A program made the translations under genes and the position numbers. Below are positions 17,562 through 28,027 of a DNA stretch of 64,000 bases, one piece after another. Every line of letters starts with the position of its first letter. Positions within the stretch are counted from its first letter, which is position 1. A model generated the notes under the pieces. It made no database searches and was not told the origin of the DNA. It saw nothing but the letters and a program-made list of their open reading frames with translations. Origin of the DNA: Chimaeribacter arupi (GTDB taxonomy: Bacteria > Pseudomonadota > Gammaproteobacteria > Enterobacterales > Enterobacteriaceae); contig NZ_PJZI01000028.1 in NCBI RefSeq assembly GCF_002858805.1, positions 1 through 64,000 on the forward strand. Direction: 5' to 3'.

Positions 17562-19040
17562 ATGGCTAATTACTTCAACACCCTGAACCTGCGCCAGCAG
17601 CTGGCCCAATTGGGTAAATGTCGCTTTATGTCCCGCGACGAATTTGCCGACGAAGCCGGCTACCTGAAAGGGAAAAAAGTGGTGATTGTGGGCTGTGGTG
17701 CACAGGGCCTTAACCAGGGCCTGAACATGCGCGACTCCGGCCTGGACATCGCCTATGCCCTGCGTCAGGAAGCGATTAACGAAAAACGCGCCTCCTGGCG
17801 TAAAGCGACAGAAAACGGCTTCAAGGTCGGCACCTATGAAGAGCTGATCCCACAGGCTGATCTGGTGGTTAACCTGACCCCGGACAAACAGCACAGCGCG
17901 GTCGTCAAAGCCGTACAGCCGCTGATGAAAGAGGGTGCGGCACTGGGCTACTCCCACGGCTTCAACATCGTGGAAGTGGGTGAGCAGATCCGTAAAGACA
18001 TCACCGTTGTGATGGTGGCGCCGAAGTGCCCCGGTACCGAAGTGCGTGAAGAGTACAAACGCGGCTTTGGCGTACCGACGCTTATCGCCGTTCACCCGGA
18101 AAATGACCCGAAAGGTGAAGGCATGGCGATCGCCAAGGCGTGGGCTGCCGCGACCGGCGGCCACCGCGCCGGCGTGCTGGAATCCTCTTTTGTGGCCGAA
18201 GTGAAATCTGACCTGATGGGTGAGCAGACCATCCTGTGCGGCATGTTGCAGGCCGGTTCGCTGCTCTGCTTTGACAAACTGGTGGCAGACGGCACTGACC
18301 CGGCCTACGCAGAAAAACTGATTCAGTTCGGCTGGGAAACCATCACCGAAGCGCTGAAGCAGGGCGGCATCACCCTGATGATGGACCGCCTCTCCAACCC
18401 GGCGAAACTGCGTGCCAATGCGCTGTCTGAACAGCTGAAAGGCATCATGGCACCGCTGTTCCAGAAACATATGGATGACATCATCTCCGGCGAATTCTCC
18501 AGCGGCATGATGGCGGACTGGGCGGCAGACGATGTGAAACTGCTGACCTGGCGTGAAGAGACCGGCGCGACCGCGTTTGAGAATGCGCCGCAGCAAGAGG
18601 GCAAAATTGATGAGCAGGAGTACTTCGACCACGGCGTGCTGATGATCGCGATGGTGAAAGCCGGGGTTGAGCTGGCGTTTGAAACCATGGTCGATGCCGG
18701 GATCATTGAAGAATCCGCTTACTACGAATCGCTGCACGAGCTGCCGCTGATCGCCAATACCGTGGCCCGCAAGCGCCTGTATGAGATGAACGTGGTGATC
18801 TCCGACACCGCCGAGTACGGCAACTACCTGTTCGCCAACGCAGCCGTACCGCTGCTGAAAGAGAAATTCATGGCCTCGCTGCAAACCGGCGATCTGGGCA
18901 CCTCGGTGGCCGGCACCGCGGTAGACAACGCGCAACTGCGTGACGTCAACGAAGCGATCCGCAACCACCCGATCGAATCGGTGGGCCGCAAACTGCGTGG
19001 TTACATGACGGACATGAAACGCATCGCCGTCGCCGGCTAA
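17562..19040 (+). CDS. ilvC: Ketol-acid reductoisomerase, class II
   Basis: A 492-residue NADPH- and Mg-dependent enzyme that isomerises and reduces acetohydroxy acids, the second common step to valine and isoleucine. The dinucleotide-binding motif [16 protein letters not shown] is near residue 45, followed by [10 protein letters not shown] and the duplicated C-terminal knotted domain typical of the long class II form (E. coli 491 residues). An antisense frame of equal length is a codon-bias shadow. Expression is driven by IlvY. Confidence 0.97.
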   Translation: MANYFNTLNLRQQLAQLGKCRFMSRDEFADEAGYLKGKKVVIVGCGAQGLNQGLNMRDSGLDIAYALRQEAINEKRASWRKATENGFKVGTYEELIPQADLVVNLTPDKQHSAVVKAVQPLMKEGAALGYSHGFNIVEVGEQIRKDITVVMVAPKCPGTEVREEYKRGFGVPTLIAVHPENDPKGEGMAIAKAWAAATGGHRAGVLESSFVAEVKSDLMGEQTILCGMLQAGSLLCFDKLVADGTDPAYAEKLIQFGWETITEALKQGGITLMMDRLSNPAKLRANALSEQLKGIMAPLFQKHMDDIISGEFSSGMMADWAADDVKLLTWREETGATAFENAPQQEGKIDEQEYFDHGVLMIAMVKAGVELAFETMVDAGIIEESAYYESLHELPLIANTVARKRLYEMNVVISDTAEYGNYLFANAAVPLLKEKFMASLQTGDLGTSVAGTAVDNAQLRDVNEAIRNHPIESVGRKLRGYMTDMKRIAVAG

Positions 19041-19056
19041 CCACGGCGCAAACAGA

Positions 19057-19084
19057 AAAGGGCGACATCATGTCGCCCTTTTTT
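19057..19084. terminator. Bidirectional terminator between ilvC and ppiC
   Basis: AAAGGGCGACA-TCA-TGTCGCCCTTT, an eleven-base perfect stem with T residues on the ilvC side and A residues on the other, fitting both convergent genes. Confidence 0.92.
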
Positions 19085-19101
19085 ATGCCTGCCGCCGCCG
19101 G

Positions 19102-19383
19102 TCAGTTGCGGTACAGCACCTTAATGATGTGGTAACCAAACTGGGTTTTGACCGGCCCGTAAGGTTTCAGCAATTCGCAGCTGAACACCGCTTTGTCAAA
19201 CGCCGGCACCATGTCGCCTTTGCGGAATTCACCCAGCGAGCCGCCGGCGCGCTTGGACGGGCAGGTAGAATGCTTGCGGGCCAGCTCCTGGAAGTCGGCA
19301 CCTTGCGCCAGTTTATCCAGAATGTCGTAGGCCTGTTGTTCGGTATCGACCAGGATATGCAGTGCAGACGCAGTATTCGCCAT
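19102..19383 (-). CDS. ppiC: Peptidyl-prolyl isomerase C (parvulin)
   Basis: A 93-residue single-domain cytoplasmic parvulin, the same size as E. coli PpiC. Conserved parvulin features are ALHILVDTE at the N-terminus, [21 protein letters not shown] in the middle and [11 protein letters not shown] at the C-terminus, including the active-site histidines and cysteine. It accelerates cis-trans isomerisation of peptidyl-proline bonds. It is divergent from rep. Confidence 0.96.
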   Translation of the reverse strand: MANTASALHILVDTEQQAYDILDKLAQGADFQELARKHSTCPSKRAGGSLGEFRKGDMVPAFDKAVFSCELLKPYGPVKTQFGYHIIKVLYRN

Positions 19384-19554
19384 AATAAAGCCTTTTTTAC
19401 GAAATGAATGTCAGGGCCTACTTTACCACCCGCCGCGCCGGATGTGGACAACCTGCCGGTTTACTGCACGAGAATCCGAAAGTAAAGGCGGTCAATCTCC
19501 GCCCGCCTTTCTGATACAATCGCCGCCCGTCCATCTCTTGAGCAAAATAGCGCC

Positions 19555-21576
19555 ATGCGATTAAACCCCAGCCAACAACACGCCGTCGAATTTGTCACAG
19601 GACCCTGTCTGGTTCTGGCCGGGGCCGGCTCCGGTAAAACCCGGGTGATCACCAACAAAATCGCCCACCTGATCCGTGAGTGTGGTTATCAGGCACGCCA
19701 GATTGCTGCCGTGACCTTTACCAACAAGGCCGCGCGCGAGATGAAAGAGCGTGTCGCCCAGACCATGGGCCGCAAGGAGGCGCGCGGGCTGATGATCTCT
19801 ACTTTCCATACACTGGGGCTGGAGATTATTAAACGTGAATATGCCGCACTCGGCATGAAATCCAATTTCTCGCTGTTTGACGATCAGGATCAGCTGGCGC
19901 TGCTGAAAGAACTGACCGAAAAATGGCTGGAAAACGACAAGACCCTGCTCCAGCAATTGATCTCCACGATCTCAAACTGGAAAAACGATCTGGTCGATCC
20001 ACAAGGCGCAGCAGGCCTGGCGCGATCCGAGCGCGAAAAGCTGTTCGCCCACTGTTACGGCCTGTACCACGATCACCTCCGGGCCTGCAACGTGCTGGAC
20101 TTTGACGACCTGATCCTGCTGCCGACGCTGCTGCTGCAACGCAATGAAGAGGTGCGCGAACGCTGGCAGCACCGCATCCGCTACCTGCTGGTGGATGAAT
20201 ACCAGGATACCAACACCAGCCAGTATGAACTGGTGAAGCTGCTGGTGGGCAACCGCGCGCGCTTTACCGTGGTGGGCGATGACGACCAGTCGATTTACTC
20301 CTGGCGCGGCGCGCGGCCGCAGAACCTGGTGCTGCTGAAAGAGGATTTCCCGGCGTTGCAGGTGATCAAGCTGGAGCAGAATTACCGCTCCACCGGGCGC
20401 ATCCTGAAAGCGGCCAATATCCTGATCGCCAACAACCCGCACGTGTTTGAGAAGCGCCTGTTCTCAGAACTGGGTTACGGCGAGGCGCTGAAAGTGGTGA
20501 CCGCCAATAATGAAGATCACGAGGCGGAAAGGGTGGTCGGGGAACTGATCGCCCACCGCTTCGTGCGGAAAACCCAGTACAGCGACTATGCGATTCTCTA
20601 CCGCGGTAACCACCAGTCGCGGCTGTTTGAAAAGATGCTGATGCAAAACCGCATCCCGTACCGCATTTCCGGCGGCACCTCATTCTTCTCCCGGCCGGAG
20701 ATTAAAGATTTGCTCGCCTATCTGCGCATCCTGACCAATGAAGGGGATGACAGCGCCTTCCTGCGCATCGTCAATACGCCGAAACGGGAAATCGGCCCGG
20801 CGACGCTGCAAAAACTGGGCGAATGGGCCAACCAGCGCAATAAAAGCCTGTTTGCCGCCAGTTTCGATTTGGGGCTGGGCCAGTACCTGACCGGGCGCGG
20901 GCTGGAATCGTTGCAGCGCTTTACCCACTGGCTGAAAGGGATTGCCGATCTGGCCGAACGCACCCCGGTGGCCGCGGTGCGTGACCTGATCCACGGCATC
21001 GACTACGAAAGCTGGCTTTATGAGACGTCGCCCAGCGCGAAAGCTGCCGAAATGCGCATGAAGAACGTGAACCAGCTGTTCAGCTGGATGACTGAAATGC
21101 TCGAAGGCACCGACCTCGACGAGCCGATGACGCTGGCGCAGGTGGTGACGCGCTTTACCCTGCGCGACATGATGGAGCGCGGCGAAAGCGATGAGGAGAC
21201 GGATCAGGTTCAGCTGATGACGCTGCACGCCTCCAAAGGGCTGGAGTTCCCTTACGTCTTTCTGGTCGGCATGGAAGAGGGCCTGCTGCCGCACCAGAGC
21301 AGTATTGATGAAGAGAATGTGGACGAAGAGCGCCGCCTGGCGTACGTCGGCATTACCCGCGCACAAAAAGAGCTGGTGTTTACCCTGTGCCGCGAACGCC
21401 GTCAGTATGGCGAGCTGGTGCGCCCGGAGCCGAGCCGTTTTCTGCTGGAGTTGCCGCAGGACGATCTGGCGTGGGAAACCGAGCGAAAAGTGGTGAGCGC
21501 GCAGGAGCGGATGCAAAAAGGGCAGTCCAGCCTGGCCAATATCCGTGAAATGCTGGCAAAAGCGCGCGGCGGCTGA
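19555..21576 (+). CDS. rep: ATP-dependent DNA helicase Rep
   Basis: A 673-residue SF1A 3'-5' helicase, the length of E. coli Rep. Motif I is [15 protein letters not shown] near residue 22, motif [12 protein letters not shown], motif [18 protein letters not shown], motif [10 protein letters not shown] and motif [23 protein letters not shown] ... [12 protein letters not shown]. Rep is an accessory replicative helicase that clears protein roadblocks together with DnaB. The C-terminal tail, which contacts DnaB in E. coli, is present. UvrD, its paralogue, is encoded at 53379. Confidence 0.97.
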   Translation: MRLNPSQQHAVEFVTGPCLVLAGAGSGKTRVITNKIAHLIRECGYQARQIAAVTFTNKAAREMKERVAQTMGRKEARGLMISTFHTLGLEIIKREYAALGMKSNFSLFDDQDQLALLKELTEKWLENDKTLLQQLISTISNWKNDLVDPQGAAGLARSEREKLFAHCYGLYHDHLRACNVLDFDDLILLPTLLLQRNEEVRERWQHRIRYLLVDEYQDTNTSQYELVKLLVGNRARFTVVGDDDQSIYSWRGARPQNLVLLKEDFPALQVIKLEQNYRSTGRILKAANILIANNPHVFEKRLFSELGYGEALKVVTANNEDHEAERVVGELIAHRFVRKTQYSDYAILYRGNHQSRLFEKMLMQNRIPYRISGGTSFFSRPEIKDLLAYLRILTNEGDDSAFLRIVNTPKREIGPATLQKLGEWANQRNKSLFAASFDLGLGQYLTGRGLESLQRFTHWLKGIADLAERTPVAAVRDLIHGIDYESWLYETSPSAKAAEMRMKNVNQLFSWMTEMLEGTDLDEPMTLAQVVTRFTLRDMMERGESDEETDQVQLMTLHASKGLEFPYVFLVGMEEGLLPHQSSIDEENVDEERRLAYVGITRAQKELVFTLCRERRQYGELVRPEPSRFLLELPQDDLAWETERKVVSAQERMQKGQSSLANIREMLAKARGG

Positions 21577-21618
21577 CGCGGCCACGCCTCACCCCCGGCG
21601 CGATCGCCCATGACAGAC

Positions 21619-21650
21619 AGCAAAAAGCCCGGCTTGCCGGGCTTTTTGCT
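21619..21650. terminator. Bidirectional terminator between rep and gppA
   Basis: AGCAAAAAGCCCGGC/GCCGGGCTTTTTGCT, a fifteen-base perfect inverted repeat with a two-base centre, placed between convergent genes. Confidence 0.92.
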
Positions 21651-21659
21651 GAGCAGGCG

Positions 21660-23150
21660 TTACGCCACCTCTTCTACCGTTAACGGCCAATGGACATAAC
21701 TCTGCCAGTGGCTTTCATGCTCCAGCTCCTCGGCCCGCAGCGGGTGCTGCTCCAGCCAGCCTTGCGGCACCTGTACCAACAGCGCGTCCCCGTCAGCCTG
21801 CAGGCGCACCGCCGGCAGGGTGTCATCGCGGCGGCGGCTGGCAAAGATAATCGCCAGCCGTAACAGCCGGCAGAGGCGCTGAGCCTGACGCGGCGGCAAC
21901 GCGTTTTGCTGGTCAAGCAGCGTGAGGTCGAGGGTGCTGTTCTGGTTTTGCAGCAGCGTCGCCAACAACTTTTTCTGCGCCGGGGTAAAGCCGGGCAGAT
22001 CAAGGTGACGGATCAGGTAAGCGGCATGCTGCGGGGCCTGGCGGAAATCCACACTGAGGCCGATTTCATGGATCAGGCAGGCGCTGTTGAGCAGTTCGCG
22101 CGCGCGCGCATCCAGTTGCCAGTCCTGTTCCAGTTGCAGGGCAAAACTTTCTGCCAGCTGGGCCACGCGTGAAGCCTGGTCGCTGTCCAGCAGGTAGCGG
22201 CGCTGCACATTGCGCAGCGTGCGGTGGCGGATGTCCTGCTCCACCGGCAGGTGCAACATGCCGTACACCAGCCCTTCACGCAGCGCGCCGCCGGCCAGCG
22301 TCATGGTATCGATGTTCAGCGCTTTAAAGATGGCGATCAGAATCGACAGGCCGCTGGGGAACACCAGCGCACGCTCAAGCGTCAGCCCCTCAATTTCCAG
22401 CTCCTCCAGCTTGCCGCACTGGATGGCGCGGTGCTTCAGCTGTTGCAGCTTGGGCAGGGTGATGTGTTCATCCATGCCCTGCGCCACCATGATCTCCTGC
22501 AACGCCTGCACCGTGCCGGACGCCCCGACGCAAATCTGCCAGCCTTTCGCCATCAGCGCCCCGGCCACCGGCGCAATCATTGCCAGCGCGGCCTCTTCAG
22601 CCCGGTCAAAATTCGCTTTGCCCAGAGTGCGGTCGCCGAAATAGCGCTCCAGCCAGGTAACGCAACCCATCGACAGGCTGAACAGGGCGGTGGCTTGCGC
22701 GCCCGTGCCGGTCACCAGCTCGGTGCTGCCGCCGCCGATGTCGACCACCAGGCGCTGATCCGGGCCGCCGGTGGTGTGTGCCACGCCGTGATAGATAAGG
22801 CGCGCCTCTTCTTCCCCCGTGATGACCTGAATCGGGCAGCCCAGGATCGCCTGCGCTTTCTCCAGGAACTCATCCGCGTTGGTCGCCAGCCGCAGCGTGG
22901 CAGTCGCCACTACCCGCACCTGATCGCGCGGGATGTCCTGCAAGCGTTCAGAGAAGAGTTTCAGGCACTGCCAGCCGCGCTGCATCGCCTCGGGTGACAG
23001 CCGGTTATCATGGCCCAGCCCGGCGGCCAGCCGGACTTTGCGTTTGATCCGTGCCAGCGTCTGGATGCTGCCCGCCACCTCCCGCACCACCAACATATGG
23101 AAACTGTTGGAGCCCAGATCGATGGCGGCATAGAGGGAGGAGCTGAGCAT
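21660..23150 (-). CDS. gppA: Guanosine-5'-triphosphate,3'-diphosphate pyrophosphatase
   Basis: A 496-residue Ppx/GppA family phosphatase that converts pppGpp to ppGpp and also degrades polyphosphate. The actin-like ATPase-fold motif [18 protein letters not shown] is at the N-terminus, followed by [33 protein letters not shown] and [14 protein letters not shown]. The C-terminal half carries an HD-like domain with [19 protein letters not shown]. It lies five bases after the rhlB stop, so the two genes form an operon as in E. coli. Confidence 0.96.
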   Translation of the reverse strand: MLSSSLYAAIDLGSNSFHMLVVREVAGSIQTLARIKRKVRLAAGLGHDNRLSPEAMQRGWQCLKLFSERLQDIPRDQVRVVATATLRLATNADEFLEKAQAILGCPIQVITGEEEARLIYHGVAHTTGGPDQRLVVDIGGGSTELVTGTGAQATALFSLSMGCVTWLERYFGDRTLGKANFDRAEEAALAMIAPVAGALMAKGWQICVGASGTVQALQEIMVAQGMDEHITLPKLQQLKHRAIQCGKLEELEIEGLTLERALVFPSGLSILIAIFKALNIDTMTLAGGALREGLVYGMLHLPVEQDIRHRTLRNVQRRYLLDSDQASRVAQLAESFALQLEQDWQLDARARELLNSACLIHEIGLSVDFRQAPQHAAYLIRHLDLPGFTPAQKKLLATLLQNQNSTLDLTLLDQQNALPPRQAQRLCRLLRLAIIFASRRRDDTLPAVRLQADGDALLVQVPQGWLEQHPLRAEELEHESHWQSYVHWPLTVEEVA

Positions 23151-23155
23151 CGTGA

Positions 23156-24448
23156 TTAGCCCGGACGTTTACGGTTGGTACGGGGCGCCCCGTTGTTACG
23201 GCGCGGTGCGGAACCGTTGCGGCGCGGGCCGTTGCCGGTACGGGCACGGGCCAGGCGTTTCGGTGCCGGCAGGCCGGTCAGCAGCGCATCGCTGTTGTAT
23301 TTGCTCACCGGGATGCTGTGGCCGGTATAGGCCTCAATCGCCGGCAGGTTCAGCGCATACTCTTCACAGGCGAGGCTGATGGAGTGGCCGCTGGCCCCGG
23401 CGCGGCCGGTCCGGCCGATGCGGTGCACATAGTCTTCGCAGTCGTCAGGCAGGTCATAGTTAAAGACGTGCGTCACCGCCGGGATGTGCAGGCCGCGCGC
23501 CGCGACGTCTGTCGCCACCAGGATGTCGATGTTGCCTTTGGTGAAATCATCCAGAATACGCAGGCGTTTTTTCTGGGCAACGTCGCCGGTCAGCAGGCCG
23601 ACGCGGTGACCGTCCGCAGCCAGGTGGCCCCAGATGTCCTCACAACGGTGTTTGGTGTTGGCGAAAATAATGCAGCGATCCGGCCACTCTTCTTCCAGCA
23701 GCGTTTGCAGCAGGCGCATCTTTTCTTCGTTCGACGGATAGAACAGCTCTTCCTGAATGCGGTGGCCGGTTTTCTGTTCCGGTTCCACTTCAATGGATTC
23801 CGCATTGTTCATATGCTCGAACGCCAGCTCTTTCACCCGGTAGGAGAGGGTGGCGGAGAACAGCATGTTCAGGCGCTGGTCAGCCGGCGGCATCCGGCGG
23901 AACAGCCAGCGGATGTCTTTAATAAAGCCGAGGTCGAACATGCGGTCAGCTTCATCCAGCACCACAACCTGAATAGCGCCCAGGTTAATGTAGTTCTGCT
24001 TGGCGTAGTCGATCAGGCGGCCGGTCGTACCGATCAGGATGTCAACGCCGCTCTCCAGCACTTTGAGCTGTTTGTCGTAGCCATCACCGCCGTAGGCCAG
24101 GCCGAGTTTCAGGCCGGTCACCTGGGCCAGCGCTTCCGCATCCGCATGGATCTGGACGGCCAGCTCACGGGTCGGTGCCATGATCAGGGCGCGCGGCTGG
24201 TTGGTCTGACGGTTGGCGTCAGCCGGGTGCGACAATAAATAGTGGAAAGTAGACGCCAGAAACGCCAGCGTCTTGCCGGTACCGGTTTGCGCCTGACCCG
24301 CGACGTCCCGTCCGGAGACGGTAATCGGCAGTGCTAACGCCTGAATAGGCGTGCAGTTGTGAAAGCCTTTCTTTTCAAGGGCTTCTACGACGAGCGGATG
24401 CAGGGCGAAGTCGGAAAACTTCTGTTCGGTTAAGTGTGTTTTGCTCAT
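23156..24448 (-). CDS. rhlB: DEAD-box RNA helicase RhlB
   Basis: A 430-residue DEAD-box helicase, the RNA-unwinding component of the degradosome. It has the Q motif [14 protein letters not shown], motif I AQTGTGKT, motif [12 protein letters not shown] (DEAD), motif III FSATL, and C-terminal motifs [20 protein letters not shown] and [10 protein letters not shown]. The C-terminal tail is basic and rich in Arg and Asn ([17 protein letters not shown]), as in E. coli but slightly longer. It heads the rhlB-gppA operon and diverges from trxA. Confidence 0.96.
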   Translation of the reverse strand: MSKTHLTEQKFSDFALHPLVVEALEKKGFHNCTPIQALALPITVSGRDVAGQAQTGTGKTLAFLASTFHYLLSHPADANRQTNQPRALIMAPTRELAVQIHADAEALAQVTGLKLGLAYGGDGYDKQLKVLESGVDILIGTTGRLIDYAKQNYINLGAIQVVVLDEADRMFDLGFIKDIRWLFRRMPPADQRLNMLFSATLSYRVKELAFEHMNNAESIEVEPEQKTGHRIQEELFYPSNEEKMRLLQTLLEEEWPDRCIIFANTKHRCEDIWGHLAADGHRVGLLTGDVAQKKRLRILDDFTKGNIDILVATDVAARGLHIPAVTHVFNYDLPDDCEDYVHRIGRTGRAGASGHSISLACEEYALNLPAIEAYTGHSIPVSKYNSDALLTGLPAPKRLARARTGNGPRRNGSAPRRNNGAPRTNRKRPG

Positions 24449-24566
24449 AGTGTGGTAGAATATCAGCTAACTATTGCTTTACGAAAGCGTATCCGGTGAA
24501 ATAAAGTCAACCTAATGTTGGTTAATGCTACATCAACTAGGTAGACATAATCCTTTGGAGTAAAAC

Positions 24567-24893
24567 ATGAGCGATAAAATTATTCACCTGACTGACGACA
24601 GTTTCGACACCGATGTGCTGAAAGCCGAGGGGCTGGTTCTGGTCGATTTCTGGGCAGAGTGGTGTGGTCCTTGTAAGATGATTGCTCCGATTCTGGATGA
24701 AATTGCGCAAGAGTTTGACGGCAAGCTGACCATCGCCAAGCTGAACATCGATGACAACCCAGGAACCGCGCCGAAATACGGCATCCGCGGTATCCCGACC
24801 CTGCTGTTGTTCCGGAACGGTGAAGTCGCTGCCACCAAGGTGGGCGCGCTGTCTAAAGGTCAGCTGAAAGAGTTCCTGACCGCCAATATGTAA
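24567..24893 (+). CDS. trxA: Thioredoxin 1
   Basis: A 108-residue cytosolic thioredoxin with the active site WCGPC (Cys33 and Cys36), the buried Asp in VDFWAEW and the cis-proline loop RGIPTLLLF. It reduces protein disulfides and serves ribonucleotide reductase and PAPS reductase. TTTGGAGTAAAAC precedes the ATG. It is almost identical to E. coli TrxA. No T-rich terminator follows, but a long hairpin lies 22 bases downstream. Confidence 0.98.
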   Translation: MSDKIIHLTDDSFDTDVLKAEGLVLVDFWAEWCGPCKMIAPILDEIAQEFDGKLTIAKLNIDDNPGTAPKYGIRGIPTLLLFRNGEVAATKVGALSKGQLKEFLTANM

Positions 24894-24915
24894 TCGGCAC
24901 GGACGTCCGATAAGC

Positions 24916-24964
24916 CAGGTGTTTAGCGGGGAATGTGAAATTCACGTTGGCCGCTAGACGCCTG
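24916..24964 (+). other. Long stem-loop downstream of trxA
   Basis: CAGGTGTTTAGCGG pairs with CCGCTAGACGCCTG (two G-U pairs), and the interior GTGAA/TTCAC extends the helix nearly to the tip. There is no T run, so it is probably an mRNA 3'-end or processing structure instead of a classical terminator. Confidence 0.6.
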
Positions 24965-25010
24965 CAAAGAAGCGTGTTAAGTTTACTTCTACTGCATATA
25001 GAACTTACCT

Positions 25011-25044
25011 GTAGTTTGAATCCTAAAGTAGTTTGAATCCTAAA
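25011..25044 (+). repeat. Tandem 17-base direct repeat in the rho leader
   Basis: The unit GTAGTTTGAATCCTAAA occurs twice without a gap and without mismatch. It lies in the untranslated leader of rho, where it duplicates a short AT-rich segment. Confidence 0.95.
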
Positions 25045-25355
25045 ACAGTGTAGATCCTGAACCTTCCGGGTTTGCTCTGTGTTGAACGCATCGCTTTCTG
25101 CGCGGCAATAACATCACGTTATTCTTCACCAGCACGAAACTTACGATGCATTTAACAGTCACACGGTTTTGCTAAAATCATTTAGGCATTTTCGTTCTCA
25201 GTCTGCCACATTTTCATGAATACCGTAATTTTGCTCACGGTCTCTCTTCAGATAAAACGCACTGAGATTGAATGCCAGTAAACAGGCACGGAATTCGCTG
25301 CCATACCATTCACGACAAAGTTCGAGACATACCCCGAGTTTAAGAACCCACCATT

Positions 25356-26615
25356 ATGAATCTTACCGAATTAAAGAACACGCCGGTTTCTGAGCTGATT
25401 ACTCTCGGCGAAAATATGGGGCTGGAAAACCTGGCCCGTATGCGCAAACAAGACATTATCTTCTCCATTCTTAAGCAACATGCGAAGAGTGGTGAGGATA
25501 TCTTCGGCGACGGCGTACTGGAGATATTGCAGGATGGCTTCGGCTTCCTCCGTTCTGCAGACAGCTCCTACCTCGCCGGTCCTGATGACATCTACGTTTC
25601 TCCCAGCCAAATCCGCCGCTTTAACCTTCGTACCGGTGACACCATTTCCGGTAAGATTCGTCCCCCGAAAGAGGGTGAGCGTTATTTCGCGCTGCTGAAA
25701 GTTAACGAAGTCAACTACGACAAACCAGAAAACGCCCGCAACAAAATCCTGTTCGAAAACCTTACCCCGCTGCATGCCAATTCCCGTCTGCGTATGGAAC
25801 GCGGCAACGGTTCCACCGAAGACATCACCGCACGCGTGCTGGACCTGGCCTCCCCGATTGGCCGCGGCCAGCGTGGCCTGATCGTGGCACCGCCGAAAGC
25901 CGGTAAGACCATGCTGCTGCAGAACATTGCGCAGAGCATCGCCTATAACCACCCGGACTGCGTGCTGATGGTGCTGCTGATTGACGAGCGCCCGGAAGAA
26001 GTGACCGAGATGCAGCGTCTGGTGAAAGGTGAAGTGGTTGCGTCGACCTTCGACGAACCGGCTTCCCGTCACGTACAGGTTGCGGAAATGGTGATCGAGA
26101 AGGCCAAGCGCCTGGTTGAGCACAAAAAAGACGTGATCATCCTGCTCGACTCCATCACCCGTCTGGCGCGTGCCTACAACACCGTGGTGCCGGCCTCCGG
26201 CAAGGTGCTGACCGGTGGTGTGGACGCCAACGCCCTGCACCGTCCGAAACGCTTCTTCGGTGCGGCACGTAACATGGAAGAGGGCGGCAGCCTGACCATC
26301 ATCGCCACCGCGCTGGTCGATACCGGTTCGAAGATGGACGAAGTGATTTACGAAGAATTTAAAGGTACAGGTAACATGGAACTGCACCTGGCGCGTAAAA
26401 TTGCTGAAAAACGTGTCTTCCCGGCGATTGATTACAACCGCTCCGGTACGCGTAAAGAAGAGTTACTGGCCACGCAGGAAGAACTGCAAAAAATGTGGAT
26501 CCTCCGTAAGATTATTCACCCGATGGGTGAAATCGACGCGATGGAATTCCTCATTAATAAACTCGCGATGACCAAAACGAATGATGAATTCTTCGACATG
26601 ATGAAGCGCTCATAA
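25356..26615 (+). CDS. rho: Transcription termination factor Rho
   Basis: A 419-residue hexameric RNA-dependent ATPase, as long as E. coli Rho. The N-terminal RNA-binding domain begins [19 protein letters not shown] and includes the primary-site stretch DGFGFLRS. Walker A is [14 protein letters not shown] near residue 180, Walker [17 protein letters not shown], and the secondary-site Q-loop and R-loop regions follow. It terminates untranslated transcripts, including possibly the corA leader in this window. A strong terminator follows. Confidence 0.98.
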   Translation: MNLTELKNTPVSELITLGENMGLENLARMRKQDIIFSILKQHAKSGEDIFGDGVLEILQDGFGFLRSADSSYLAGPDDIYVSPSQIRRFNLRTGDTISGKIRPPKEGERYFALLKVNEVNYDKPENARNKILFENLTPLHANSRLRMERGNGSTEDITARVLDLASPIGRGQRGLIVAPPKAGKTMLLQNIAQSIAYNHPDCVLMVLLIDERPEEVTEMQRLVKGEVVASTFDEPASRHVQVAEMVIEKAKRLVEHKKDVIILLDSITRLARAYNTVVPASGKVLTGGVDANALHRPKRFFGAARNMEEGGSLTIIATALVDTGSKMDEVIYEEFKGTGNMELHLARKIAEKRVFPAIDYNRSGTRKEELLATQEELQKMWILRKIIHPMGEIDAMEFLINKLAMTKTNDEFFDMMKRS

Positions 26616-26632
26616 TTCTGTAAAACTCGGGG

Positions 26633-26660
26633 AACGCCACGCTAAGTCGTGGCGTTTTTT
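26633..26660 (+). terminator. Intrinsic terminator of rho
   Basis: AACGCCACG/CGTGGCGTT stem with a six-base loop and a T run. It separates rho from the ECA cluster, whose first gene starts about 250 bases later. Confidence 0.92.
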
Positions 26661-26912
26661 GCTTTTGATAGTTACGATAAGCCATTAAAAGTTTCATGAA
26701 TGTCATATTCAGATAATGACGGATGGCGTTTTAGTGACTGTTTTTCTAAGTTAATGGATTTTCCGGGTGAGCACGCAGCGCAATCCGTAAGGTTTTTGAC
26801 ACGCCACAACCATAACTGTCACCATAGGATAGGACTGTAAGGCCGCGAGGGTTTATGACATTGCCAGGTTGCAAACCAAAGTGCCTTATCATTTTGCAGA
26901 GAGCTGTTAACT

Positions 26913-28010
26913 GTGAATCTACTCACTATGAGTACTGATCTTCTCTTTATCTTCCTGTTTTCCTTCTGTTTTTTATTTGCTGCCCGTAAAGTCGCGAAGA
27001 AAATTGGTCTCGTTGATAAACCTAACTACCGTAAACGTCATCAGGGGTTGATCCCGCTGGTCGGCGGCATTTCGGTTTTCGCCGGTATCTGTTTTACCTT
27101 CCTGATTTCCGATTTCCATATCCCCCATTCCCTGCTGTACCTGAGTTGCGCCGGTGTGCTGGTTCTGGTCGGTGCGCTGGATGACCGCTATGACATCAGC
27201 GTGAAAATCCGTGCGCTGGTGCAGGCGCTGGTCGGTATCGCCATGATGGTGTTCGCCGGGCTGACGCTGAAAAGCCTGGGGCATATCCTGGGGCCGTGGG
27301 AGATGGTGCTGGGGCCGTTTGGTTATCTGGTCACGCTGTTTGCCGTGTGGGCGGCGATCAACGCCTTCAACATGGTGGACGGCATTGACGGCCTGCTGGG
27401 CGGGCTTTCCTGCGTCTCCTTCGGGGCGATGGGCATCCTGGTCTATCAGGCCGGGCATGTCGATCTGGCGCTCTGGTGCTTCGCGATGATTGCCGCCATC
27501 ATCCCCTATATCCTGCTTAACCTCGGCGCATTGGGCCGTCGTTATAAGGTGTTTATGGGGGATGCCGGCAGCACGCTGATTGGCTTTACCGCTATCTGGA
27601 TCCTGATGCAGAGCACCCAGGGGCCAACCCCGCCGATGAACCCGGTCACGGCGCTGTGGCTGATTGCCATCCCGCTGATGGACATGATCGCCATCATGTA
27701 CCGCCGCCTGCGCAAGGGCATGAGCCCCTTCTCGCCGGACCGCCAGCACATCCACCACCTGATTATGCGCGCCGGGTTCTCTTCCCGGCAGGCGTTCGTG
27801 CTGATTACGCTGGCCGCGGCCATTCTGGCGGCGATCGGGGTGATTGGTGAACGGCTGGTGTTTGTGCCGGAATGGATGATGCTGTTGCTGTTCCTGCTGG
27901 CGTTTCTGCTGTATGGCTACTGCATCAAACGCGCCTGGCGCGTTGCCCGGTTTATCAAACGTATCAAGCGCCGTATGCGCCGCTCCACGATCAATAAGCA
28001 CGTATCTTAA
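26913..28010 (+). CDS. wecA: UDP-GlcNAc:undecaprenyl-phosphate GlcNAc-1-phosphate transferase
   Basis: A 365-residue polytopic inner-membrane enzyme that loads GlcNAc-1-phosphate on undecaprenyl phosphate, starting ECA and many O-antigen repeat units. Cytoplasmic catalytic motifs include LDDRYDISVKIRA, NAFNMVDGIDGLLGG, GRRYKVFMGDAGSTLIGF and SPFSPDRQHIHHL. About eleven membrane segments fit the family. The start is GTG at 26913, as in E. coli, giving the conserved N-terminus (M)NLLTMSTDL. It opens the ECA cluster. Confidence 0.96.
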   Translation: MNLLTMSTDLLFIFLFSFCFLFAARKVAKKIGLVDKPNYRKRHQGLIPLVGGISVFAGICFTFLISDFHIPHSLLYLSCAGVLVLVGALDDRYDISVKIRALVQALVGIAMMVFAGLTLKSLGHILGPWEMVLGPFGYLVTLFAVWAAINAFNMVDGIDGLLGGLSCVSFGAMGILVYQAGHVDLALWCFAMIAAIIPYILLNLGALGRRYKVFMGDAGSTLIGFTAIWILMQSTQGPTPPMNPVTALWLIAIPLMDMIAIMYRRLRKGMSPFSPDRQHIHHLIMRAGFSSRQAFVLITLAAAILAAIGVIGERLVFVPEWMMLLLFLLAFLLYGYCIKRAWRVARFIKRIKRRMRRSTINKHVS

Positions 28011-28027
28011 CCCGAGGTGTTCCGGCA

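Larger units (their letters stand above)
24894..25355 (+). other. trxA-rho intergenic and rho leader region
   Basis: About 460 bases without a convincing protein gene. It contains a large stem-loop (24916-24964), a 17-base tandem duplication (25011-25044) and a -10-like TAAAAT (25173-25178). In E. coli this leader encodes the RhoL peptide and is the site of Rho autoregulation. No RhoL-like peptide was found here; the only modest frame, 25216-25281 (21 codons), lacks a ribosome binding site. Confidence 0.6.

Noticed and set aside
17490-18968. 492-codon frame antisense to ilvC
   Set aside because: It mirrors ilvC codons and has no ribosome binding site or recognisable family; a G+C-bias shadow. 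Similar antisense frames over ilvD, rhlB, rep and uvrD were left out for the same reason.
25216-25281. 21-codon frame in the rho leader as a RhoL equivalent
   Set aside because: No ribosome binding site and no similarity to the RhoL peptide of E. coli.
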